A DNA stretch of 14,853 nt from JBHIEE01 sp046760445 (GCA_046760445.1 JBHIEE010000069.1:1-14853), one strand, 5' to 3'. Shown: positions 1 through 5,651, counted from the stretch's first letter. Notes: generated from the letters alone by a model not told the origin. Program-made: numbers and translations.

Positions 1-32
1 CCAAAACCATCTGCAGTTCAGGGTTTTCGGAT

Positions 33-260
33 TTAGCGTAGTAAACTTGCGCTAGGAACAATGACCTCTTGATCAATACGGTGAGGCGGATATTTATATT
101 TTTCAATAAGTTCTAAATAAAAACTTGCTCTTACAGGTTCTTCAGGGTCTTTAATATTGTAGCTTTTTTTACTGGCAACATATGTCACTTTACTCTCTCT
201 AACCTGGAGATAACCTCCCTTCTCTAATTCACTATAAGTTATATTTTTTTGCTCAGGCAT
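33..260 (-). CDS. Hypothetical 75-aa protein, possibly the N-terminus of a disrupted HSDR_N-like/restriction-type gene
   Basis: The start is well supported: AGGAGG at 268-273 lies 7 nt before the ATG. The stretch PEEPVRASFYLELIEKYKYPPHRIDQEV at about residues 39-66 resembles the opening of HSDR_N-type nuclease or N6-methylase proteins (pattern PEExVR..F...LIEkYgYP..RI..E). This is recalled from the family and has not been searched. Such domains normally run well over 100 residues with catalytic D and ExK motifs further on. Here the protein stops after IVPSASLLR, so no active site is present. The +1 frame stays open through the same place to the window edge and reads AQVYYAKSENPELQMVL, so a frameshift or a fused gene is possible. 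The gene is on the same strand as the TA modules but separated from them by a 218-nt gap. Function is uncertain. Confidence 0.5.
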   Translation of the reverse strand: MPEQKNITYSELEKGGYLQVRESKVTYVASKKSYNIKDPEEPVRASFYLELIEKYKYPPHRIDQEVIVPSASLLR

Positions 261-478
261 TATATTGCCTCCTAATTATCTTTTCTTTAAAATTACAACC
301 AAAACCCAATAAAGTCAATTCCAAAGCTTCCAAATTGTTAAGACATTGATGTAAAGATAAAAATAACCTTCCTTATTATTTAGTCTTTTGAGAAGGCAAA
401 ATTATTTGAAAAATTTTAAGTTGAGTTTTCGAGAGATTTGCGATGAATTCTATCCAGTCTCTTTAATTATTTTCTTCA
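261..478. other. Intergenic stretch with repeat fragments, no gene seen
   Basis: No convincing coding sequence is present between the 75-aa ORF and the truncated HEPN gene. It holds a 14-nt identity (374-387) to the -10 region of the live purB promoter (4318-4331), and a 26-nt segment at 395-420 that matches 2987-3012 at 24 of 26 positions. Both suggest remnants of the repeats described around purB. The region is AT-rich, so the 14-nt match alone is weak. Confidence 0.4.
395..420 (+). repeat. Dispersed 26-nt repeat, copy A
   Basis: The segment starts GGCAAAATTATTTG and ends TTTAAG. It matches 2987-3012 with two substitutions. Copy A lies beyond the 3' end of the truncated HEPN gene, and copy B lies just upstream of the second purB-promoter copy. 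It may mark the edge of an older insertion unit. Confidence 0.5.
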
Positions 479-718
479 TTATTCCTTAGGAAAAAGACCA
501 GTCTTTATTATATATTGATTGAAAAGAGCAATTACTCCGGAATGTTTACTTGAATCTAATTCTTTCAAAGCTAAAAGAGCTCTTACTGATGTAAACATTG
601 CATAATAGCTTCTATTTACTGAAAGTCCCCAATGTTTTTGCTTTAATGAATCCTCACTTTCTTTTAAGTTCTCTTGAGCTTTTTTAATCCTATATTTAGC
701 TAATTCTATACGACTCAT
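479..718 (-). pseudogene. Truncated HEPN-domain protein (toxin partner of an MNT/HEPN pair)
   Basis: The 79 residues match the N-terminal half of PF05168-type HEPN proteins: ELAKYRIKKAQENLKESEDSL, then VNRSYYAMFTSVRALLALK, then SSKHSGVIALFNQYIIKTGLFPKE. Family members usually continue for about 40-50 more residues through a last helix with an aDY-like segment. Here two stop codons follow PKE at once and I found no continuation in any frame. The start overlaps the stop of the upstream nucleotidyltransferase gene (ATGA, 4 nt), so the two were translationally coupled. The protein is probably inactive. The alternative is a genuinely short variant. Confidence 0.65.
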
Positions 719-1065
719 AGCATAATACCTTCTTTTTCGATATTTTCAAAGAAAAAAGAACCTAATTCCTTATTTTTTTGTTGTTCAAATAAATCATAGA
801 GAACAGGGGATAGAGGTAATCCATATTTCAAATCATAATCCGCCGTTATCTCTGCTAATTTTCGGCTTATTTCCGATGTTTTCTTTTTTACCAATATAAG
901 TATGTCAATGTCAGAATCTTTTTTATAATTACCTTTTGTTTTAGAACCGAAAAAACGAATACTTACAATTTCATCCTTTAATTTATCCCTTAATTCTTTC
1001 ACGAATAATTCAACGACTTTTTGTTCTTTTTTGTTTAAATAACCTAATCTTTTCTTCTTTACCAT
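715..1065 (-). CDS. MNT-type minimal nucleotidyltransferase (antitoxin-like)
   Basis: A 116-aa protein of the DNA polymerase beta-like nucleotidyltransferase superfamily. The signature is FGSKTKGNYKKDSDIDILILV: G40-S41, ten residues, then D52-x-D54, the canonical GSX10DXD metal and nucleotide site, followed by a hydrophobic strand. In studied MNT/HEPN systems the MNT protein neutralises HEPN, in the MntA/HepT case by AMPylating a tyrosine. The motif is intact, so the enzyme could be active even though the partner HEPN (4-nt overlap, downstream) is truncated. A promoter fits at 1103-1131. An AGGGA site lies somewhat far (about 11 nt) from the ATG. Confidence 0.82.
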   Translation of the reverse strand: MVKKKRLGYLNKKEQKVVELFVKELRDKLKDEIVSIRFFGSKTKGNYKKDSDIDILILVKKKTSEISRKLAEITADYDLKYGLPLSPVLYDLFEQQKNKELGSFFFENIEKEGIML

Positions 1066-1102
1066 ATTTTAACTTTCCCTTTTTAGTTTTCTATCTGGTC
1101 AT

Positions 1103-1131
1103 AATATACCTAAAATCATTTTGTTTTTCAA
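1103..1131 (-). promoter_or_regulatory. Probable promoter of the first MNT/HEPN operon
   Basis: On the minus strand TTGAAA (1126-1131) is followed after 17 nt by TATATT (1103-1108), about 38 nt before the MNT start codon. Spacing is ideal and both boxes are close to the sigma-70 consensus. There is no experimental support. Confidence 0.5.
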
Positions 1132-1270
1132 TAAATTGAATTTCTCTTGTTTTTTAAAAATTAAAGATTTTTGAATTGAATGTTTTATTTCTTGCGTTTC
1201 TTTGATGTCTTCTTTATAGCCTCTTCTTTTGGAATTCTTCTTTGTATAAACTTAACTCTTCAAAGACTTT

Positions 1271-1675
1271 TTAAAAGTTTTCATCAAAATATTTTTTAAC
1301 CATATCAATAGCTAAGTTTGTGGATAAAAGATGATTTAAGTATTGATTCAAACTAATTCCGTTTTCTCTTGCTTGTAATGAGAGGCTTTTATGTAAATGT
1401 TTGGGTATTCTTAATAAAATTCTTCCATTATATCTTTCTTCTTCCTTATCTGGCTCAGGTATCTCAATTCCTTTTTTTAAATAATCTTTAAATAAATCCC
1501 TTTTTACTTCTTCTAAATGCTTAAGAGCTTCTATTTCAGTTTTTCCTATACCTACAAAAGCCCATTTTCCGAGTTGAGGAATACTTGCTTCAAAACCCCC
1601 TCTATCTTCTTCAGAAATTGGATTTATTTCAATTTTATATTTTAAATTCATATAATAATTAAGATCTTTTCTCAC
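1271..1675 (-). CDS. HicB-like antitoxin with C-terminal ribbon-helix-helix domain
   Basis: 134 aa. The N-terminal half (YKIEINPISEEDRGGFEASIPQLGKWAFVGIGKTEIEALKHLEEV) has the partial RNase H-like fold pattern of HicB: a strand, a GGF.a.iP turn and a helix. The C-terminal half (RILLRIPKHLHKSLSLQARENGISLNQYLNHLLS) is a typical ribbon-helix-helix DNA-binding domain. It should neutralise the upstream HicA-like protein and bind the operator at 2006-2048. The start is GTG at 1673-1675, chosen because GGAGGG (1681-1686) lies 5 nt upstream. It overlaps the hicA end by 17 nt. The stop TAA (1271-1273) is followed by 18 further open codons in the same frame (1217-1270, KVFEELSLYKEEFQKKRL, then TAA), suggesting the ancestral protein was longer. 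Confidence 0.85.
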   Translation of the reverse strand: MRKDLNYYMNLKYKIEINPISEEDRGGFEASIPQLGKWAFVGIGKTEIEALKHLEEVKRDLFKDYLKKGIEIPEPDKEEERYNGRILLRIPKHLHKSLSLQARENGISLNQYLNHLLSTNLAIDMVKKYFDENF

Positions 1676-1988
1676 TTTTTCCCTCCATAAATTGGATTAT
1701 TTCTATTGTTTCTGATAATCTATTAATATAAATTCTTTTCACCTTCTGTCCACCTCTTACAGGAATCGTAAATTCTCCTTCTTTTGAAAATCTATTATCA
1801 TCTGGACACATTTCCTTAAATTTTTTAAGTCCACTGTCTTGAACTTTAATATGAGAACCTCTCTTAAATTCATAATTTTCAAAATACCTCTTTATTATGT
1901 TGTTTACTTCATTGACTGTTAATTCGGGAAGCTTTTCTCCTTTCTCTTTCTTCTGACATAATAAAGCAAGTTTCTTTTCAATTCCCAT
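1659..1988 (-). CDS. HicA-like mRNA interferase toxin
   Basis: A 109-aa protein with the HicA double-stranded-RNA-binding-like signature: a helix (VNEVNNIIKRYFENYEF), then RGSHIKV with candidate catalytic His46, then EFTIPVRGGQKVKRIYINRLSETIEII, which corresponds to the 'vtvP...' strand and final helix of HicA. HicA toxins cleave mRNA. The protein is longer than usual (about 60-80 aa) and has an N-terminal extension of about 25 residues (MGIEKKLALLCQKKEKGEKLPELT) that looks helical. It is the first gene of the operon, with HicB overlapping its end. I see no strong ribosome site before the ATG at 1988, so a slightly different start is possible. Confidence 0.75.
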   Translation of the reverse strand: MGIEKKLALLCQKKEKGEKLPELTVNEVNNIIKRYFENYEFKRGSHIKVQDSGLKKFKEMCPDDNRFSKEGEFTIPVRGGQKVKRIYINRLSETIEIIQFMEGKSEKRS

Positions 1989-2005
1989 TCACATGCCAAA
2001 ATTGT

Positions 2006-2053
2006 GGTATCATAAAGATACCATAATGATATCATATATAATATCATTGTCAA
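2006..2053 (-). promoter_or_regulatory. hicAB promoter with overlapping palindromic operator
   Basis: On the minus strand TTGACA (2048-2053) is followed after 16 nt by TATCAT (2026-2031). The same segment holds two perfect inverted repeats: GGTATC-5-GATACC (2006-2022) and AATGATAT-8-ATATCATT (2025-2048). The half-site TATCAT/ATGATA recurs, including a perfect palindrome ATGATATCAT at 2026-2035 over the -10. This is the arrangement expected for autoregulation by the HicB ribbon-helix-helix domain. Confidence 0.65.
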
Positions 2054-2227
2054 GAAATTTTTTATCTTTTAATAGTATTTAGCGCAGGCTTTATAAAATC
2101 AAATAAAGCTAAAACTTTATACTCCAATCCAGTTCTTATTAATATGATTTAACCTTGATTTAGCCAGGTAAAGCTTTAGAAATGATTGAAAGATATATTC
2201 TTCCTGAGGAATGATTAGGGAAAAAAT
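2054..2227. other. Gap between hicAB and vapBC carrying purB remnant 1
   Basis: No gene is present. The right half is the first relic of the purB 5' end. Only 17 nt separate the last base matching purB from the vapC stop codon. Confidence 0.6.
2128..2208 (+). repeat. purB 5'-end relic, copy 1 (leader plus first nine codons)
   Basis: A 31-nt block (2128-2158) is identical to 3061-3091. It is followed by GCCAGGTAAAGCTT, AGAAATG and codons for MIERYILPE at 2182-2208, then GAA TGA. Live PurB begins MIERYTLPEM. The -10 box TATGAT (2143-2148) is kept. The position of the -35 (2120-2125) reads TACTCC, so the promoter is probably dead. The reading frame ends after 10 codons (2182-2214), and the vapC 3' end follows directly. 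Confidence 0.9.
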
Positions 2228-2620
2228 CTACCATTTTTCTAATGTTATATTCTTTATAAACTCGAAATGTGGGTCTCGACTTATTAATACAAGACCATTC
2301 TGGATGGAAGTTGCTGCAATCCAAATGTCATTTTCTGGGATAGGTTTTCCTCTATTTTTTAAATTAATTTTTATCTTAGAATAATGTTCGGCTACTTCTC
2401 CTGATACAGGCAATAGGACGCAATAGCTTGAAAATTGCTTAATTTTTTGAATATTAGACTCTACATTCTTTGAATTTCTTGCACCATATAGCAATTCACC
2501 CAAAGTAACAACAGATAGATACAGCTCTTCAGCAGAGGCAAAATGGTCAACTATCTTTTTCTCACCTTTAAGAAAGGCAATTACGATGTTTGTATCGAGT
2601 AAATATCTACCATTCTTCAT
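2228..2620 (-). CDS. vapC: VapC-like PIN-domain ribonuclease toxin
   Basis: 130 aa, a complete PIN domain. The acidic metal-binding residues are all visible: D9 in YLLDTNIV, E42 in TLGELLYGA, D98 in PENDIWIAA and D116 in LISRDPHF. VapC toxins are Mg-dependent endoribonucleases that cut tRNA or rRNA; the target here cannot be told from sequence. The gene overlaps the antitoxin gene by 14 nt (start 2620, antitoxin stop 2607-2609), the usual coupled arrangement. The motif order, length and partner leave little doubt about the family. Its 3' end abuts purB relic copy 1. Confidence 0.93.
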   Translation of the reverse strand: MKNGRYLLDTNIVIAFLKGEKKIVDHFASAEELYLSVVTLGELLYGARNSKNVESNIQKIKQFSSYCVLLPVSGEVAEHYSKIKINLKNRGKPIPENDIWIAATSIQNGLVLISRDPHFEFIKNITLEKW

Positions 2621-2831
2621 AAGTTATCTTCTCGCAGGATTCTTCGATGGATTTGAGCATGAGTCTTGCTTCTTCAGAGCTCAATGTGCCAGAGAGTTTA
2701 AATAATCCTTTTTTTTCTCTTCTGGTTTTTTGAGTTAAGAATTCAATAAAATCTTTTACCTCCTCAATCTTTTCCGCTGGCAATGTTTTTAAAGATTTCA
2801 ATATTTCTTCATATTCTAATGCTGCTTTCAT
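2607..2831 (-). CDS. vapB: VapB-type antitoxin (DUF2281-like)
   Basis: 74 aa. The N-terminal segment LKTLPAEKIEEVKDFIEFL is the helix typical of DUF2281-like antitoxins. The C-terminus (GTLSSEEARLMLKSIEESCEKITYEEW) is the flexible toxin-binding tail that usually lies in the PIN-domain groove. No obvious AbrB or RHH DNA-binding domain is visible, so how the operon is autoregulated is unclear. A ribosome site (AAGGAAG, about 9 nt upstream) supports the ATG at 2831. It is the first gene of the vapBC operon. Confidence 0.85.
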   Translation of the reverse strand: MKAALEYEEILKSLKTLPAEKIEEVKDFIEFLTQKTRREKKGLFKLSGTLSSEEARLMLKSIEESCEKITYEEW

Positions 2832-2903
2832 GAATCTATACTTCCTTTTCTCCGGCTTTGTTTCTTTTAAATATCTGTAACAAAACCGTCATTTTATGAT
2901 GTT

Positions 2904-2932
2904 ACTTTACAATAACTTATTTGTTTTGTCAA
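2904..2932 (-). promoter_or_regulatory. Probable vapBC promoter
   Basis: On the minus strand TTGACA (2927-2932), 17 nt, then TAAAGT (2904-2909). Downstream, GTAACA and TGTTAC half-sites (minus strand) form a spaced inverted repeat that could be an operator. The promoter lies about 75 nt before vapB. Confidence 0.55.
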
Positions 2933-2986
2933 TTTCCACAGCAGATTGACTTTAAATATTTATCCCCTATAGTTATCTGTTTTCAG

Positions 2987-3012
2987 GGCAAAATTATTTG
3001 GAAAAATTTAAG
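2987..3012 (+). repeat. Dispersed 26-nt repeat, copy B
   Basis: 24 of 26 positions match 395-420. Just upstream is another promoter-like pair, TTGACT (2946-2951), 16 nt, TATAGT (2968-2973), which may be an older, strongly decayed purB promoter copy. Confidence 0.45.
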
Positions 3013-3052
3013 ATTTTTTAATTCCATAAAATTTTTTAAAATTTTATTTAAA

Positions 3053-3134
3053 TTGACATCTCCAGTTCTTATTAATATGATTTAACCTTGACTTGGCCAG
3101 GTAAAGCTTAGAAATGGTTGAAAGATACATCCTC
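3053..3134 (+). repeat. purB 5'-end relic, copy 2, with intact promoter
   Basis: The promoter is intact: TTGACA (3053-3058), 17 nt, TATGAT (3076-3081). The leader has the same GCCAGGTAAAGCTTAGAAATG core as the other copies, then codons for MVERYIL (3114-3134), after which similarity to purB is lost and the frame stops at 3149 (MVERYILSHLK*). It shares 31 identical nt with copy 1, and TTTAAATTGACATCT around the -35 with the live copy. Transcription from here would run rightwards, antisense to hepT and mntA. Confidence 0.9.
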
Positions 3135-3270
3135 TCTCATCTGAAATAAGAAAACACCTTACACTTCTCGTTCAAATATGCATTCCTTTACAATTTCGAG
3201 TTCTGTTAGTGTAAATATGTTAAAGATATACTTGGACTTTTTAAGGCATGTCTTATTTTTCTTTTTCCCT

Positions 3271-3708
3271 TTATTGAGTTCCAACTTTTTTTATGAAATC
3301 ATCTATTTGACTTACAAAACTTTCTAAATCACTTATATTTTCCTTGGATACTGTATAAAGCTCATTGTCATCTATTCTCCAATACCTGTGGATAAGATTA
3401 TTTCTTAAATCCATAAGTCTTCTGAGTTTCTCTGCAAGCTTCTTAGTAATAAGACCATTCTCTCCTGCCTTTATTATGCAATCCACATATCCTTCACATG
3501 GTATTCCTTTTATTTTAGCCAAAATGTGCTGGGAAATATCTACAACAGCCTCAACAGCCTGAATGAGTAGATATTTTAAAGCGAGTGAGTTCCTTCTCTC
3601 CTTTAAAAAGTCTTTCTTTGGAAGACCGATGATATTTTCTACTTCTCTTTTTACTTCTAAAATATCAGCTTTATTCTTTGCAATTCTATCTAAATTTATA
3701 GATAACAT
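3271..3708 (-). CDS. hepT: HepT-like HEPN ribonuclease toxin (DUF86)
   Basis: 145 aa, all-helical. The catalytic motif RX4HXY is present as RNNLIHRYW, with R102, H107 and Y109. This is the defining feature of HepT toxins, which act as RNases. The tyrosine in this motif is the residue AMPylated by the MntA partner in studied systems. The N-terminal half (IAKNKADILEVKREVENII, LALKYLLIQAVEAVVDISQHIL) fits the DUF86 helices. The gene starts 3 nt after the mntA stop. Its ribosome site GAGGGG lies in the last mntA codons, so translation is coupled. It is full length, unlike the HEPN at 479-718. Confidence 0.93.
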   Translation of the reverse strand: MLSINLDRIAKNKADILEVKREVENIIGLPKKDFLKERRNSLALKYLLIQAVEAVVDISQHILAKIKGIPCEGYVDCIIKAGENGLITKKLAEKLRRLMDLRNNLIHRYWRIDDNELYTVSKENISDLESFVSQIDDFIKKVGTQ

Positions 3709-3711
3709 GGT

Positions 3712-4137
3712 TTATTTCCCCTCAATTCCAAGAAAAATATTTCTAAAGTGGGCATATTCTCTATACCTTCGACTTACATTTTCTATAAAATTCGTTCTTT
3801 CCTCTTCATCCCGACTGAATAGTAATTTTCCTTCTTTTAGTACATTAATCTGAAATGAAACTGGAGCAGAATTTAATATTTTCGTTTCAACAGGCAATTC
3901 CACAGCTTCTGTTAACTCCATAGAAAGAAAAGATTCAAAAATAAATCCTTTATCTTCTTTTACATAAATTGCTATATCTATATCCCTGAAGGATTCCTCT
4001 TTAATAAAAGAACCATAAATATAAGAAAATATGATTTCTTCCTTTGAGAATAAAATTTCAATAATTTTGTCTAATAATAATTTTTTTATTGAATTCTCGA
4101 GCTTATATTTTGATAAAAATCGCTTCTCTTTTAACAT
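3712..4137 (-). CDS. mntA: MntA-like nucleotidyltransferase antitoxin
   Basis: 141 aa. The nucleotidyltransferase signature is YGSFIKEESFRDIDIAIYV: G42-S43, eight residues, then D52-x-D54. The loop is two residues shorter than the canonical GSX10DXD of the MNT at 715-1065. A third acidic residue is probably E84 in LPVETKIL. MntA proteins add AMP to the HepT active-site tyrosine and so silence the toxin; the order mntA then hepT and the RX4HXY partner fit this. A GAAGGA ribosome site precedes the ATG. The pair lies between purB relic copy 2 and the live purB promoter, with the two operons divergent. Confidence 0.9.
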   Translation of the reverse strand: MLKEKRFLSKYKLENSIKKLLLDKIIEILFSKEEIIFSYIYGSFIKEESFRDIDIAIYVKEDKGFIFESFLSMELTEAVELPVETKILNSAPVSFQINVLKEGKLLFSRDEEERTNFIENVSRRYREYAHFRNIFLGIEGK

Positions 4138-4172
4138 CCTTTATCCTTCATGAATTTTAATTCTCTCAGTTA

Positions 4173-4201
4173 TTTATATCTAAGGATAAATTTGGAGTCA
4201 A
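4173..4201 (-). promoter_or_regulatory. Probable mntA-hepT promoter
   Basis: On the minus strand TTGACT (4196-4201), 17 nt, TATAAA (4173-4178), about 35 nt before mntA. It is divergent from the purB promoter, with about 93 nt between the two -35 boxes. Confidence 0.55.
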
Positions 4202-4294
4202 GGAAAAGATTCAATAGAAATCAATTCCATCATTTTTGTAAATTAAATCCTTGATGTAACCTTATAGTAACTTAATTCCTTTTTTCAATTTAAA

Positions 4295-4323
4295 TTGACA
4301 TCTTTTGTTCTTGCTGATATTAT
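4295..4323 (+). promoter_or_regulatory. Promoter of the purB operon
   Basis: TTGACA (4295-4300), 17 nt, TATTAT (4318-4323), 32 nt before the purB ATG. The same spacing and box positions recur in relic copy 2, which supports real function. I saw no purine riboswitch and no PurR-box-like pair in the leader, which is too short for an aptamer. Confidence 0.75.
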
Positions 4324-4382
4324 TTAGTCTTAATCAAGCCAGGAAAAGCTTAGAAATGATTGAAAGATATACTCTTCCTGAG
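4295..4382 (+). repeat. purB 5' end, live copy 3
   Basis: This is the functional version of the unit repeated at 2128-2208 and 3053-3134: promoter, leader with GCCAGGAAAAGCTTAGAAATG, and the first nine purB codons. It differs from copies 1 and 2 at shared positions (for example AGGAAAAG where both relics have AGGTAAAG, and TATTATTTAGTC where both have TATGATTTAACC), so the two relics are closer to each other than to it. Confidence 0.88.
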
Positions 4383-5651
4383 ATGGGAGCTATCTGGGAA
4401 GAAAAAAACAGATATCAAAAATGGCTTGAAGTTGAAATCGCTGTTTGTGAAGCCTGGGCTGAATTAGGAAAAATTCCTCCTGATGCTTTGAAGAAGATCA
4501 AGGGAAAAGCATCCTTTTCTGTTGATAAAATTCACCACATAGAAAAAGTAGTAAAACATGATGTCATTGCTTTTCTCACCTCAGTGGCAGAGTATGTAGG
4601 TGAAGAATCAAGATATATTCATTTAGGCTTAACCTCGTATGATGTAGTTGATACAGCTCTCTCTCTTTTGATAAAAGAATCTCTTCAAAAAATAATAAAT
4701 GATGCAAATCAGCTTAAAGAAATTATTAAAAACAAAGCTCTGGAGCATAAAAAAACAATTATTATTGGACGAACTCACGGCGTTCATGCTGAACCAATAA
4801 CCTTTGGCGTAAAAATACTCGTCTGGTATGAAGAAATAAAAAGGCATATTGACCGATTAAAAAGAGCTCTGGAAATAATTAGTGTGGGACGAATATCAGG
4901 TTCAGTAGGAACTTATATCCATTTAGACCCCAAATTGGAAGAAATTGCTTGTCGAAAATTAGGTCTTGAACCAGCTAAAATCTCTACCCAAGTTCTCCAG
5001 AGAGACAGACACGGAGAAGTCTTCTCCACTCTGGCTCTGCTTTGCTCTTCTTTGGATAAATTTGCCACAGAAATAAGACATCTCCAGCGTACAGAAGTTC
5101 TGGAAGTAGAAGAACCTTTTACCAAAGGACAAAAAGGCTCATCATCTATGCCTCATAAAAGGAATCCTGTCAGAACAGAAAGGATTTCTGGTCTTGCTCG
5201 TTTAGTCAGGTCAAATTTGCAGGCTGCTCTGGAAAATATTCCTTTGTGGCATGAAAGAGATATTTCTCACTCTTCTGCAGAAAGAATAATTTTCCCTGAC
5301 TCATTTATTTTGACTGATTTCATTCTATTTGAAATGTCTGATTTGATTCAAAATTTAATCGTTTATCCAGAAAGAATGAAGGAAAATATTTATTTAACTA
5401 AAGGACTTATTTTTTCTCAGCGAGTGTTGTTAGCTTTAACTGAGAAGGGAGTTCTTCGGGAAAAGGCCTACCAATTAGTGCAAAAGAACAGTTTAAAAGC
5501 CTGGCAAGAAAAAATTGAGTTCGAGAAACTAATTATTCAGGATCAGGAAATCAGGAAATATTTATCAGAAAAAGAAATCGAAGAATGTTTCAGTTTAGAG
5601 CCATATTTAGAAAAAATAGATTACATTTTTAACAGGGTATTATCAAAATGA
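4356..5651 (+). CDS. purB: Adenylosuccinate lyase
   Basis: 431 aa, the normal length for the short bacterial form. It catalyses two fumarate-releasing steps: SAICAR to AICAR in IMP synthesis and adenylosuccinate to AMP. The fumarase-superfamily signature GSSSMPHKRNP is at residues 261-271 with the catalytic serine on that flexible loop. HLGLTSYDVVDT (89-100) and the catalytic-base region GRTHGVHAEP (138-147) are intact. The start is ATG at 4356 with AGGAAA at 4341-4346. An in-frame TTG at 4305 would lie between the -35 and -10 boxes and is not credible. The stop overlaps the purS start by 4 nt. It is the first gene of the pur operon, and its 5' end is duplicated twice upstream. Confidence 0.97.
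   Translation: MIERYTLPEMGAIWEEKNRYQKWLEVEIAVCEAWAELGKIPPDALKKIKGKASFSVDKIHHIEKVVKHDVIAFLTSVAEYVGEESRYIHLGLTSYDVVDTALSLLIKESLQKIINDANQLKEIIKNKALEHKKTIIIGRTHGVHAEPITFGVKILVWYEEIKRHIDRLKRALEIISVGRISGSVGTYIHLDPKLEEIACRKLGLEPAKISTQVLQRDRHGEVFSTLALLCSSLDKFATEIRHLQRTEVLEVEEPFTKGQKGSSSMPHKRNPVRTERISGLARLVRSNLQAALENIPLWHERDISHSSAERIIFPDSFILTDFILFEMSDLIQNLIVYPERMKENIYLTKGLIFSQRVLLALTEKGVLREKAYQLVQKNSLKAWQEKIEFEKLIIQDQEIRKYLSEKEIEECFSLEPYLEKIDYIFNRVLSK

Noticed and set aside
2182..2214. Mini-ORF MIERYILPEE as a leader peptide gene
   Set aside because: It is better explained as a displaced purB start. The -35 is lost and no downstream gene on that strand would be controlled.
3365..3853. Two plus-strand ORFs of 65 and 96 codons
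   Set aside because: They are antisense to hepT/mntA, have no family features, and follow from the composition of the real genes on the other strand.
4305..4355. Upstream TTG start that would add 17 residues to PurB
   Set aside because: It lies between the -35 and -10 boxes. The repeated relics and the AGGAAA site both place the start at 4356.
4138..4355. Purine riboswitch or PurR-box control ahead of purB
   Set aside because: The transcribed leader is only about 25-30 nt and I saw no paired CCGAA-type PurBox or aptamer core.
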